Shown here: piece after piece, positions 49,559-61,963 of the stretch | Position numbering within the stretch: the stretch's first letter is position 1 | Layout of the letters: the number at the start of each line of letters is the position of its first letter | NCBI GenBank assembly: GCA_036320915.1 | Contig: JAXBDG010000015.1 | Location: 620,001 to 684,000 of the forward strand | DNA: 64,000 bases | From: Linnemannia elongata | Lineage: Eukaryota; Mortierellomycota; Mortierellomycetes; Mortierellales; Mortierellaceae | Direction: 5' to 3' | The notes under the pieces: generated by a model | The model's input: only the letters and a program-made list of their open reading frames with translations | Told to the model about the DNA's origin: nothing | Database searches by the model: none | Translations under genes and position numbers: made by a program

Positions 49559-52500
49559 CTGTGTGTCTCTCTCTCTCTTTCTCTTTGTTAGACACGATAC
49601 AAACCACAGCAAGCAAAAGCAGAAGCGAATATATATTTTTGATCACCTGCCGTGAGAGAGGACAAAAAAAAAAAAAAAAAAAAAAAGGACAGGAACACAA
49701 ATGTCGAGCAGACAAGCCCAAAAAAAGCACGAAATCCGATCCATTTCTTCTCTCTTCTCTCTCTTCTCTCCTCTTCTTGTTCTCGTTCTTATTCTCTTGC
49801 ACTTACACCTCAATTGCCCTTCTTCATATCCACCTCTTCTTCTCCCTTTCCCTTTACAACAACGACTTCTTGCCTACACTGACTCTTACTCTCTCTTCTT
49901 CCTTCTTTTAACCTCTTCACTTTCCCTTCCCTCCCCTCCTTCTTCCCCCCATCACTTCCCTCTGACCTACTTACTCACTACCACTCACAGTTCACTCTCT
50001 CCCTTTCCTCTTCGACTCATTGCGACCTCGCGACCACTTGTACGTATTCTTACTCCCTTCCTCTTCACTTTCATTCACCAACACACACCCTACTTTCAAG
50101 ACAACTGCGAGAACAAAGGGCGAACTCTTCATACTTTCTTTGTCTCATTCACTTTTTCCAGCCCGACTTTGTTTTTTTTAAAAAAAAAAAAAACCTCGCT
50201 TAACTGCGGCGGCGCTGTCCTTCCATCTCTTCTTCTCTCTTTCATTCACCTTTTTCAGTCCTTCACAGTCAACACATTTGCTCATTCTCTTTGTTACCTG
50301 TCAATACTTGTCAGGTACCCTGTTCTATCTGACTGACTCTGTTTTGCCACTACTCTGGCCTGTGTAAAACGTAAAGGATACTCCTTTATTTCGATTCGAT
50401 TTTTCAAAGTATTTGCCCATTGACTCCTGGCTGACTCCCTTTTTGACCAAGGCTCGGTGTAAGTGAAAGGGTGGGGAAGTGAGTGAAAGCAGTCTCGGTC
50501 GTCAACTCTCTTTCTTACTCCTCCTCATTTCTGCGCCACCAGCACAACTACTACTGGCATGCTATCCTATATTCCTACCCCGAACGAACAGAATCGTATA
50601 CTCGCGCGCATTCATTCGGCTCGAGATAGTGAACAAAGAAAGGTAGCGGAAGAGAGAAGTAGCAGGTTCAGCGTGAACATATCTCGAACGAACAAGAAGA
50701 AACGAGGAAAATGAAAAGCGAGGATTTGGCGGTGATCAAAAAGAGAGCGAAACTAATAAGAAGAAACGATCAGTGGTGAATAAGAACCCTTCTTCTTGTT
50801 CCTGACAATGGGTTAAGATGAAGAGAGAGACCATCCACACTAAAGCAGTCAGACTCGGGTCTATCTGTCTGTCTGACTGTCTGGGCTGAATGGAGTGGAT
50901 GGGATGGGATCGGATGGTATATCCATATACATTGACATATGTACTCTCCTTTTCGACTTGCTCAGGTCACCTCATGAACAACGACTGTTTCTTCTTTCTA
51001 TCACTATCAAACGGGGCACTGCGAAGAAGGCAGATCGATCCACCTCGACCTCGAGTGAAAAGTGAGAGTGTAAGGGTGCGTATGAGTGTGGATCGAGGAA
51101 GCTACAAACAGCAGTATGGCCATCAATCACCCTGTCTTCTTCTTTTCTCTTGTTCTTTCCTTCCCCCTCCCCTTTCTCTGTTGTCGATTGTGCATGTGTG
51201 TGAGTGCGTGTGTATCTGTTATATGTCTTGCCTCTCTCTCTCTCTCCTCTCTCTCACTCCCCGTCATATTCATATTCTCTTGGCGATCTGCCTCTCCCTC
51301 TCCCACTACTTTTGACGAAATGACGATGATATCCTACTTTCTTTGGACATCGCACATCAATGCCCCACCACCTTTTTTTATCCGTTCTCTTCAGACCAGA
51401 CCAGATCAGCCCTTCTCTTTCTCTTTTCTACTCCTCCTCCTCCTCATCCTCTATTCCCTCCTCAAGTATCAAGTATGCCTGCCTGTCTACAAACAAAAAA
51501 ACACCCTCCAATCTCATCACATCCACATCCACAAACACATTCACGAACACATACGATTAGTAACGATACACAAACAACAAAATATAACCCACTTTCCCTT
51601 TTCAATTTCATTTTTGTCGGCTCTCTTTTCTGTCTTCCCTTTCCTCTTCTCGTTCTCTTCCTGTTGTTTATCCTTTATCCTTTCCTTTCTCCCATTTCCC
51701 TTCTCGGCCTTTTGTTGTTTTTGTATCGTCCTCTTCTTTCCAGCCAGCTGACCAGAAAAAAAACTACTCTCCACTAAAATCGTATAGAGTTCATCAATCG
51801 CACATCAGCAACCACAAGACGAACCCAGGAAAGCTCTTTCTTTTTTATTTTATTTTTTAATCGACTGCCCGGTTTCTTCATCGCTTTTATTCAGGTAAGA
51901 AACTGAACCGACTCCTTTAGATATATGGGCAATAGGGCATCTAAAAGGATGTAGTGGATGAGGCAGAGGAGTGGGATTGAGAATATCACTTGAAAAATTA
52001 AGATCCAGAGGTGCATGATGGTTGATGTTGGTATATACCGTCGGCGCATGTTTGCCCCTGCCTCACATTGGAGTGAAGGATGTAGTGAGGTGGATCGAAA
52101 AAAATAATAATAACAAGGACCGGGTTATGGCTGTGACGAAGGGAAAGGGAGAATGGGAGAATGGGGAGGTAAGGAGAGGACGATAATAGATGAACTACTA
52201 TTATACGAGAAGGGAACGTTGACGATGAGGATGACAAACCCTAGAGATAGAGTGAGAGTGTGTAAGACGGTCTGTTCTCTCTCTCCCCTTTACGATGTGT
52301 ATCCCATCTCCATCTTTTTCTTTCAATCTTCTTCCTTCGTTGTCTTTGTTGCTTTGCCCTTTTGTATGTCTATTTGTGGGCACCGTACCATATCGCACCA
52401 TTCCCTTCCCTTCCACCCTCCCCTCGCTCTCACTTCACCTTCCCCAGGCCCAGCTCGAGGGCCACGCTCTCAACCATCAAATCGAGGGCAGAGAGTGGCA

Positions 52501-52622
52501 GATCCAAACTGACACAGAGACACAAACAACAGAAACGTGCTTCCTTCCTTGGCCCGTCTAAATTGTAGCATCCTCCTTGTATGTCATTCAACTAACCCGC
52601 CCTTTTTCTCCTCTTCTCGCTC

Positions 52623-52658
<36 letters not shown>

Positions 52659-52885
52659 TCTCTCTTTCTTCTTTCTCCCCTTCGTCTTTCTTTACTCTCT
52701 TCACTTTCCTTTCATCCTCTTCTCTCTTCCTCTCTTATCCACTCCTATCCCTCTCAATCTCTTCCCTCTCTTCACACCCCACCTTATATCTATGTCATTG
52801 CTCTTCTAATCATTGATTCGCTCATTTCCCCCACCAAATCAGTCAACTACAGCACTCCCACTACAACAATCCTTTGGAGCTGACA

Positions 52886-55800
52886 ATGTCTGCCCAGGTT
52901 TCGGTACCTAATATGGTCGCCGATGCGTCCTCAACAACGAATATTCAGACAACCAGACGGATGCGAGTACCCTTGAGCTCGCTCCAGAACATGGCGTCAA
53001 CAGGCAAGATCCCCCTCACTCCCAAGGAGATCGAGGCTTTACAGCTGAAGGGTGTTCTTCGATCCACCTCACATCACATCCAGACCAGCGATGCCCTCTC
53101 GACATCAATATCATCTTCCAGCTCGGCTACGCCCAGAACGGCAACGACCCTCCCTCCTTCCCCCCAGGCCGCCTCCGCCGACGCATCAACACCTCCTCCC
53201 TCTTCATCATATACCTTTGGCGCTTCGTCCCCCGCGACGGGCCAATTCTCCTCAAAACCTCCGTTGCCGATTGCCGCCCGCTTGGCTCCCCTCATCTCGT
53301 CTAGCCGGCCAAGGAACGGCATGCCCATCTCAATCGCAAAGACCCGGAAACGAGGTGCCGATGCCCACCTCGCTATCCCTTACAAAGAACGTCCCCTGCC
53401 CTCGTTTCACGAAGGCGAAATTGTTGACACCTGCTCCCATCTGGATGGGCCTCAGATCGTACTTATCGAAGATGATCGCACTGGGTTCCGTCGCCACTCT
53501 GACGCATCGACAGCTAACAGGACGCCTGTGCCGGAGGACACGCTGGCCTTTGACCCTTCCCGTCGGGCCTCGATCGCGACTGCTTCGCCCATGATCCCTT
53601 CTCTCCTGGGTAACCGTCGTGTCCTTTACAAGGCCTCTTACGGTCTGACCCTGTTCTCCCTCCCCAGCCAGCCCCTCACTCCCAAGACCGCCACTCCAAC
53701 TCACACTGAGGCCATGAGCTCCTTCAAGTTCCCCGCAGAGTCATCAGGCAGCGCCGCTCCTCTTCCCTCACCCTCATCTCCGTCGACCCTGTCGCCTGGT
53801 ATGTTTGCCACTGGTAGCCCGATGACCCCCCTGCGGTCAAAGAGAAAGAGCTCGATTCCCATGCGATCGCCCTCATGGAACGGAGCCCAGGACGGAGTCA
53901 TCTTCCAGCTGCCCTTTGGCACCCCACCCATGCCTGCTATGACGCCCAGAGCAGGGTCCGTCGGCTGCCCTTCGCCAGTGATGCAGATGGCCACACCACC
54001 CTCTCCTGACCGTCGATCGGGTCTTGGCATTCAGGTTGAGGAGACATTCAAAGAGCCCGGCGCGACCCACCCCTTGGAGGCGTCGTCAGCGATGACCTCA
54101 AGCGCTGCCGGCCAACCCATCTCCTTCACTGACGAAGACTCAACTATGTCCATTGGGGACATCATCATCGCCGAACAGGAGGCTTCTGCCGCCAACCGGA
54201 CGGAGTCACAGGCGAGCGGATCGCAAGGACAAGGACAAGGCATGCCAACGCCACCATTGACATCTAGGGTCACTTCTCTTGGCGTAATGGAAAGTCAGCC
54301 CGATCGTGAGTTGATAGTCGAGGAGCATGGGTCGATTCCTCCCACCCCGGTGACCCCAAGTCGCAAATTTAGATCGAGGTATGAACTTGCGAAGAAAATC
54401 ATGGTTTAATTAATGGGGCGGTGGGGTAAAGACCTTGTGATATATGGTGGTATTTATTGGAATATTTTTTCAACCGATCTAATCGCGTTACTACCTTTTT
54501 TTTAAAAAATATGTTATTTACCCTTACAGCAACTCGGCCACTAATGATCAGGATGCCCAGGAAGCAACCTCAAACCAACAAGAGACAGACGACCGCCAGG
54601 ACCGCGCTGGATCGACGACTGGCTCGGCCACCGAGGTCATCCAGGAACAAGATGAAGACGCCGATTCGGTCCTTCCCCTCTGGGCACAGAGGCAATTGAG
54701 CATCCGTCGCCAGTCGGCGATTCCTCGCCCCGAGTTGGACTTTGTCAGCGGATCAGGAATTCTTCCACCGGCGAGCAGGGGCCTGAAGACTGTCGGAGGA
54801 GCCAAGATCTTGAGCTACCCTGTCCTTATCTCGGATATGGTCCATGTTGTCCTTGACGATATCCAGGCCAAGGGCGGCGTCCTCGAAGGCAGCGATGTCA
54901 CTGAGGAGTCTGAGGAGGAGTCGTCCGAGCAGCAGCTGCAAATCCAGCAGGTAGCGGCTTCCGCTGGTCGCGGTGGAAGGTCTGGTGGTCGAGGCAGCAA
55001 GACGGTCGGTTTGAAGCGCAAGAAGGGCGGTTTCGGTCAGAAGGGGCGTGGTGCCAAAGCTCAGGCCAACAACGATGACGGACAGTCAGGAGACGAGGCA
55101 CAGGATGATCTGGACGATAGACCCCGTTCAGGACACATGACTGGACTCTACAAGAAGCGCCGCCAATCCGTCAGCGCTAGCAACCGTGAGCAGGAGCGCC
55201 AGCGGCACCAACTAGCGCCCCCAGTCGAGTTGGGCGCTGGTCGCCGTGCGGCAGCCGTCGAGGATGAGGATTACACGATGGATATCGACTATGAGGGTGG
55301 CGCAGCTTCGGATGCGAACGACGAGGACTACTATGACGACGGAGCAGACTCGGCTGCCCAGCAGCGTCATACCAGCGCCTCAAGCTCCTACAAGTCCCAC
55401 AGTCGCCTTCAGAACGTCCCTGAGCACCTCCGCATCCCTCCACAGGAGGTCGATCTGGCCATGCAACTCTCGCGTGAGATGATGGAGACCAAGAAGCGCA
55501 AGAAGGCCCTCAAGGAAAAGGATGGCAAGAAGAAGAGGCGCGCCGCGGATGCCGATGAACAGGAGAACGACGACGGACACCGCGCCAAAGGCAAGGGTAA
55601 GGGAAAGCAGGTCGTCCGCAACAGTGATCCTTCAGATCATGTCGATGCTGATGTTGGCCTTCGTCGTGCTTCCCTCAAGACCCTCAAGCCTCTCTTGGAT
55701 GCCACCATGGCCGTTGAGCAGCAGGAGGGCCGCAAGCGTTTCAACGCCTGGAACGAGGACTACAATGGCGACGAAGACACGGCCGAGGCCGACCATGTCA

Positions 55801-56333
55801 CCTACTACCACGGAACTGGCCTGATGAACCAGTACTTCCCCGGAATGATGATGGCAGACACGATGACGACCCCGACCATGGGACCTTCTGGAGGAGCAGC
55901 AGCAGTATCTGGAACGGGCAAGAAGTCCTCCAAGGCCAACGGCGGCACTTCAGGTCACTCAGCCTCTCCTTCCACAGGCTCGGCTACAGGATCAGGAACG
56001 AACGGAGGTTCGTCGGCCTCTTTGTCGAGCGCCTCCCCCAAGAAGCCCGCCAAGACTCGCGAGAGCAAGGCCACGACCAAGAAGTGCGAAGCCTGTGGAG
56101 CAAGCGAGACTCCATGCTGGAGACCCGGCTACACCGCTCACTCTGCCCTCTGTAATTCGTGTGGACTCCGCTATAAGAAGTCTAACGTCTTTTGCGCCAA
56201 GATTGGATGCAAGTACATCCCCCTCAAGACAGAGTATGCCGCTATGGAGGCCGAGAGAGTCAAGTCCGGTCGTGCTCACCTTGTCTGCCACAAGTGTAAG
56301 GGACCCGTTGCCCTGCCCATCGTCAAGGAGTAG
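52886..56333 (+). CDS. Ash1-type GATA zinc-finger transcription regulator
   Basis: Exons 52886-54378 and 54530-56333; 1098 aa. Start is the ATG at 52886 (MSAQVSVPN). Intron 151 bp, joining AG|C. The N-terminus has a conserved-looking block (RRMRVPLSSLQNMASTGKIP...EALQLKGVL), followed by a long Ser/Pro-rich region with basic and acidic patches and a nuclear-type basic cluster (KKRKKALKEKDGKKKRR). The C-terminus is a class IV zinc finger with Cys1017-x2-Cys1020-x18-Cys1039-x2-Cys1042, reading SETPCWRPGY...LCNSCGLRYKK. Four more cysteines follow (1053, 1058, 1084, 1087) in FCAKIGCKYIPLKTEY and VCHKCKGP. TPCWRP and the trailing second cluster match yeast Ash1, a daughter-specific repressor in the Rpd3L deacetylase complex, rather than ordinary GATA activators. 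Chromatin-linked repression is inferred. Confidence 0.87.
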
Positions 56334-57407
56334 ACAATACGGACCCAATCGACTCATTAATTCGGATACCCAGCCAACCAGCTTTAACTTCGCCCACGCC
56401 ATCTATCTTGACCCTACTGGCTGGCCGCATTCTTCAATATCACATCGATCGACACGCGACACTTTTTACCTTTTTTTTTCCTACTTCGCCACACAAGTCA
56501 AACTTCCCTCTCTTTATTCTTTTGACTGACGGCGACATCTACTTTTTCTGCAGATCTTTCTTTCCAACCCTCATTTTCCTTTCCTTACTTTATTCAACCA
56601 TCACTGGCCTTTCTCACATTTTGACTGAAGGGCGACAGCAAACCACATGAACCCCACACGGAGAACACTCCTACCAGTCCGATGCAATGCGAAACGCCAA
56701 GCACCCCCCCACCCCCCTTCCCAGGAATAACCGACTTGTTTTTTTTTCACCTTCCACTTCCACTTCTTTATTGTCGTCCCCCCACGGCGTTCTTGTATCT
56801 TAATTCTTTCTTGTTCATTCATTTTGTTCTTTTACTTGTATTTTTCGTTTATTTTCTTTTCCCATTCTTTTTCTTTTCTTTCCCATTTCCTTTCCTACTT
56901 CGTGTCCTATGTGATCGATTGATATCGTTCCACTCCCCACTCATTACTTTTATTCTTGTTCTTTTTTTTTTTTTTTTTGTTGTATGTATCATTCAATTCC
57001 TTCCCTCCCTTCCCCCCCCTATTGTTCATTAGTTTCCATCATCAGTTTTTTTTTCTTCTTCTAGTTCCATCTCCAAAAAGTCTTTTGAAATAACAAGTCT
57101 GGTCATTTATTTTATTCCTCAAACAATGTATTTAAAATATGTATGTAGATGGTTGTTTGATAATGATGATGTACAGAAGCGCTTTGTTTGGAGAGGTGAT
57201 AGGCGAGAAAAGGACGAAAAAGAAGGGATAATAATGGAGAGCGAAAGGCAAAAGGCAAAAACTTGAAAGCAAAAATGAAGCAAATGTGAAAGCAAAAAAA
57301 ACAAAAAAAGGGCAAAGGATTAAATAACTAATGAGAGTAAGTAGAGGACGAAGCACAGATCTCCTTGGCATGAGCAAGAGGGAGGGGAGGGGGGTACTCG
57401 ATTTTCT
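56334..57407. other. convergent 3' region GATA finger / MscL
   Basis: About 1.07 kb, T-rich on the plus strand (56540-57120), with TTTATT/AATAAA-like signals near 57105. No coding exon. Confidence 0.6.
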
Positions 57408-59662
57408 TTAGAAGTGACCAAGGGAATCAACACCGCCATTCGACGAACCCATATAAGGCTGCGCAATAGCACCGGCCCCCAAACCGTTAGGGTTAAAAGG
57501 CATAGGGACGGGCATACCAGGGAATCCGGTCGTGTTCAATCCTTCACCAGCAGCGAGACGTTCCATGTTCTTGACCTTAGTGCAGGCATCCCAATCTAAC
57601 CAAGTCGTACACAGTGGGCAGCGGACAGCCTCGACGGGGATCTTCCTGACACAGTAATCGCAAGTCTTCTCGGTGACTTCAGTTTTGGTGTTACGGCCGA
57701 CCTGGTAGACCTTGACGATGATGAAGACACAGGCGGAGATGATGAAGAAGTTGAGGACGGTTTGGATAAAGTTTCCCCAGTTCCAGGTGATGCTGTGGTC
57801 TCCTTGTGCCTGTGCTCTTGTCGAGTACTATATTTTTGTTGAAAAGAGAATGAGGAAGCAAAAAAAAATGGGTTAGGGATCGGTTCGTCAAAAAACGCTT
57901 TAGTGGATCGTCAGTGTAAAAAAAAAATACAAGTTGACATTGAGAACTTACAGCAGTGTAGTTGCTGTCGGGGTTGTGGCGGAGGATAATAAAGTTCTCC
58001 TCAAGGTTCTTTCCAGAGGCCAGGGCGATGATGGGCGTGATGATATCCGTCACCAAACTCGTAACAATCTAGAGTATGTCAATGAAATGTGCATGCATAA
58101 CAGGGGAGAGAGATTCTTGTGAGTGGATTGTCGGGCAGCCTGTTTATCCTATCACGTATTTTACCCCTGAGTCTGCGTGAATGTGAAGGGGTGGTTCCAC
58201 TTTCATCCATTTGTTTGTTTGTTTGCATGGCGCCGTCCGCCTAATGGCGACTGTTGGAAACTCAATTCCATTCCCTTCCTCTCTTTTCCTTTCATGCCAT
58301 GCTCCTTCTCCCCTATCTTTCTGCAGCCTGTTCTCCCGCGGAAGTGTTGTTTTGTTTGTACAAGCCAAGCGTGAGCAAAACAAAAATCGCCCGAAAACGA
58401 GCAAGAGGAATGTGATGAAGAACAGGAAAGAAGGAAAGATGCCGGTGTATGCAAGTGAGCAAAGAAACTGGAGGGGGAAAGATGAACAAAAGAAAAACCA
58501 AAGTCCGATGACCTCGCTGTTTTCTGATCCTTCTCTCCTTTTCGTTTTCTTTGGAGTAATAAACCTCCCTCTAGTGAGGATGTCTGGTAAAGCTTTTCGG
58601 TGAGGGTTCTGAGTAGCCTTTTATGAAGAGGTTCACTTACAGCAGTGAAGGCAGCACCTAAAAGTTGATTAGGCAAGCAAACAGGCAGCAATTGGCAATT
58701 GGTCAGTCGTTTGAACAAATTATGATTCGCAATACTAAATAAAGGGGATTGGGAGGGAGTTTTTCTTCCTCTCTTTGTGATCCGATTTGTCGGAGGGTAA
58801 TTGAAATGAACAACATACAAACAACCTCCAGAAAGGTACATGGCTGGACAGGACAATTGAAAAGGAAAGAAAGTGAACATACCAATAACGACGGCGACGG
58901 CAAGGTCGATAACGTTGCCTCGGTCCATGAACTTGCGGTAGTCGGCAAAGAAGGAGACTCCATAGTTGACTCCGGGGACCTTGCCCAAAGTGTCACCAGC
59001 CTTTGACACTCCTTTCTCAACTAGATTAGTTAATAGTGGCAGAGATTGCGTGAGTGGGTTAGTTGGAGGAATTGAGCGAGTGAATGAGGAATACGATTCG
59101 AGAGGGGTGTCGAGTGGTGTGTTGGGTTGACCTGTCGAGTAGGGGATGTCTCCAGCAAACAATAAGTCTAATCGCGAAAATCTCTAATTCAGGCACATCC
59201 TTTGCTTCCTTCATCCACTGTGGTGTCTTGGCGTACTCAGTCATTGTTGTTGTTTGTTGTTGTTATGGTGTGGTGGTTGATGGATGTGCTCATGTTAGTT
59301 CTCCCGATGGATACCCTCGCTCTCGCTTGTTCCACGGTCTGCTTATGCGCTGCCCACTGCTCTGTGAGCAACACATACACCCCAGTTGTGAGCCAACCCT
59401 TCATCCTCCCATCCCTTTTTCAGTAGTATGTGGCTAAATTACCTTGCGAGATTCCGCCACGGACGGCAGAAGCCCCCTGTCCAATACCTCCAACAACACC
59501 TCCAACAACAGCCTGGGAGCTCTTGGTGACGACCTTGACAGGGTTGAAGCCACGCTTCTTAGCCTTCTCCTGCTGGGTACTGGTGGACGTGGCGAGGTCT
59601 TGGGGTTCTTGGTTGGACTGTTCCAGCTCGTAGGCTGCGGCTTCCTTGTTGTATGCGCTCAT
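57408..59662 (-). CDS. mscL: large-conductance mechanosensitive channel (MscL) with zinc ribbon
   Basis: Five minus-strand exons: 59662-59443, 59020-58883, 58657-58641 (17 nt), 58068-57952 and 57827-57408; 303 aa. The MscL core reads FFADYRKFMDRGNVIDLAVA, then VVI|G-AAFTA|IVTSLVTDIITPIIA (TM1 about 109-135), a periplasmic-type loop with ENFIILRHNPDSNY, and WGNFIQTVLNFFIISACVFI (TM2 about 183-206). Bacterial MscL is a homopentameric membrane-tension valve releasing solutes during osmotic downshock. Here about 90 residues precede the core (Gly/Ser/Lys-rich) and a zinc ribbon follows TM2 (Cys220-x2-Cys223-x10-Cys234-x2-Cys237, KIPVEAVRCPLC). A Gly/Pro/Asn-rich tail ends the protein. Bacterial ancestry of the fold is established; the route into this fungus is unknown. 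It may act in plasma or organelle membranes. Confidence 0.92.
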
Positions 59663-59882
59663 TGTTTGTGGGTTTTCTTGTGTTACTTGAAGAGGGGGTG
59701 AAGGTGAGGTGAGAAGGAGAGGTGAGAAGGAGAAGTGAGATTCAAGAGGTGGGGGTGTAAGGAATGAGGAGGAGAATGGGGAGCTGGCACGCGTGCGAAT
59801 GAGTGAATGAGAGACGACGAGGAGGAGGAGAGGACAGGGGGTTTAGGAGTGAGAGGAGGCAGAGCGAACTGAAAAGAAGAAG

Positions 59883-59924
<42 letters not shown>
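59883..59924. repeat. A42 homopolymer
   Basis: Longest homopolymer in the window, about 220 bp upstream of the MscL start codon. Confidence 0.95.
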
Positions 59925-59927
<3 letters not shown>

Positions 59928-61934
59928 AAGAATAAGGGAATGGGTCCGTCTTAAGTACTTTAGTGGGTGAGGGTAGTGAGGCAATCCCATCCCTCCGGCC
60001 CTCACTTTTTCATTCATTCATCTGCTGCAGGTGCAAGTCCGCCGAAGTTTGATTTTGTGTATATCACAACTTTGTGTGTGTGTGTTGTGTGTGTTTGGAC
60101 AGGGGACATGACTGACATACACCTCCCATGGTACCACAACAAAATTCAAATTCAACTTCAAACCTGTAAAGCGGAATGAGTCCAGCCTCCTTCTCTCTCC
60201 TTTGCAAAGTTTTTTTTTTCTTTCACTCTCTCTCCCTTCGGTCGGACCCCTAAAAAAAAAAAAAAAGTTAGGCATCGTTTGAATTGTTGTCCCTCCTTTT
60301 GAACCTTGCATTGACCCACTTTGCTTTCTTTCTTGTTTTTTTAATCGAATGCCAGATCAAGAACCACAACAACGACAAATCAAGGGGTGCAAAAAGAACG
60401 AGAGAGGGATGGCTGGCAATCTATTATGCAAGTACTTGTCTGTTGCAACGGTTGTTTGGTCAGCAGGAAAAAGGAAAAAGGAAAAAAAAAAAGGAGAGGG
60501 ATGACAGGAACCCTTAGTATTTGCGCTCGCACGACTCGACAATCATGCATGCAACCAACGCACCTACCCTCCCTATCGTCCATTCCCTTTGCAACTCTTG
60601 TCTTCCATCATTCGCATCCAACATTTGTCAACTATTTGGCCCCTAGGGTTTCCCCACCGACGCGCAATTGATGCTGATCCGCGCGGGGTAAGGAAAGTGA
60701 CCATCATTGCTGGCTTCCTGGCTGGGGTTGGATTATTGGGACCCCTTCTTCCCACAGAAGGCCCTTTTACTCATGCCCTCCAGTCCAAATGAATTGGACT
60801 TTGGAGTGATGGAAAAGCAAGAAATGAACCGAGCGAAGGAAGGAAAACCAACAACCATCCTTCTCAGCTTCCAAAGCCCGCTAATCCCTATGAGAGCATA
60901 TCAAATTTACAGCCAGACAAAGGGAATAAGAAAACACTCGCATCCACTGCCAATCGAGCTGCTTATTTTTTTATTTTATTTTTCATCCTCAGATGAAGCA
61001 CGATCAAAGATAAAAACAATGAAAAAAAAAAAGGGCGATCGTGAACAAACCTAGGAGCTGGGATTTTGTCTGTGTGTGAGATCGATGCTATTTTTTCCTA
61101 GGGTCTCTTCCCTGGTGGTTCAGCTTACAGCTCTTACCGTTACCCAGTGTTCACATCCAGCACGGGCGGGCGCACAATAAGAAATATCTTGAGGAAAAGA
61201 ATGCGGACTCTTCGGCTCTTCAACAGCACACCAAAGGATGGCGAATAGGGTGTATTCTTGCCCAAGTACTCAAGAACATGGCCAGTCCGGCCAACCAAGG
61301 GCTAGCCGAAGATAGACGCTATGTCGGCTCTTTTGGGATGTTAAAAATTTGTACCCTCGATTTTTCTTCTTTGCGCCATCTTGCTAAATCCCTTTCATGC
61401 GGATGAAAGACATTCACTCTATCAATTGGGGGGTGATATGGCTCAATGAAGGGAGATGAGAGTAGCCATGAGAAAAAGGTACTGGGTCACATCGATAAGG
61501 ATTCCTATGTAAGAAATTACTGGGCGCCTACAACATCCGTTATCTATTCTCGTCTTGCCCAATCATCCTGTCCCCGGGAACATAGCAAGCCAGGACCAAC
61601 ACCACCAACTCAGATCCCCACATCCATGCGCCTCCAATTTGGAAAGAACAGTAGAAGAGACCAGTGGGGCTCATGTCTTCTATGCATTTGTTTCGGGGAC
61701 TTGGATGTTCATTTTCGTAATCAATTGCCGTCATCCCTCTACTGCCCTCGAGCTCTGCAAACTCCGTTCTTCCGGTACCCGGTCCCAGTAAGCGGATCGT
61801 GTTGCTTTTCAGCCATGACGGTCGGTTGATCCGAAGAAGGCGAGGAATAGGAACAGCCTTGAAAAGGCGATAGATAACTTCACTTGAAGGGAAAGAATAT
61901 GAATCGGTCGGATTCAAGACAGAAGTTATACGGG

Positions 61935-61963
61935 CCAGTCAGTCAATCAGTCAATCAGTCAGC
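61935..61963. repeat. short CAGTCAAT-type tandem repeat
   Basis: About four imperfect iterations of CAGT/CAAT. Confidence 0.7.

Larger units (their letters stand above)
44011..52885. other. 8.9-kb gene-poor region upstream of the GATA-finger gene
   Basis: No gene can be supported. It contains homopolymers (T26 at 44344-44369, T28 at 44587-44614, A25 at 45110-45134, T34 at 47714-47747), GA/CT microsatellites (49084-49125, 52621-52653) and long pyrimidine-rich plus-strand stretches from about 49.7 to 52.85 kb. The latter are probably leader and promoter of the 52886 gene. Several minus-strand fragments with splice-like borders (about 45.3, 46.5, 46.7, 47.6, 47.9, 49.5 kb) hint at an unassembled gene. 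Confidence 0.5.

Noticed and set aside
51690..51712. TTCTCGGCCTTTTG similar to the start of U2 snRNA
   Set aside because: Match stops after about 14 bases; the branch-pairing part of U2 is absent.
61446..61917. 127- and 125-codon frames on opposite strands
   Set aside because: Both open at once, no recognisable domain, no splice logic or promoter.
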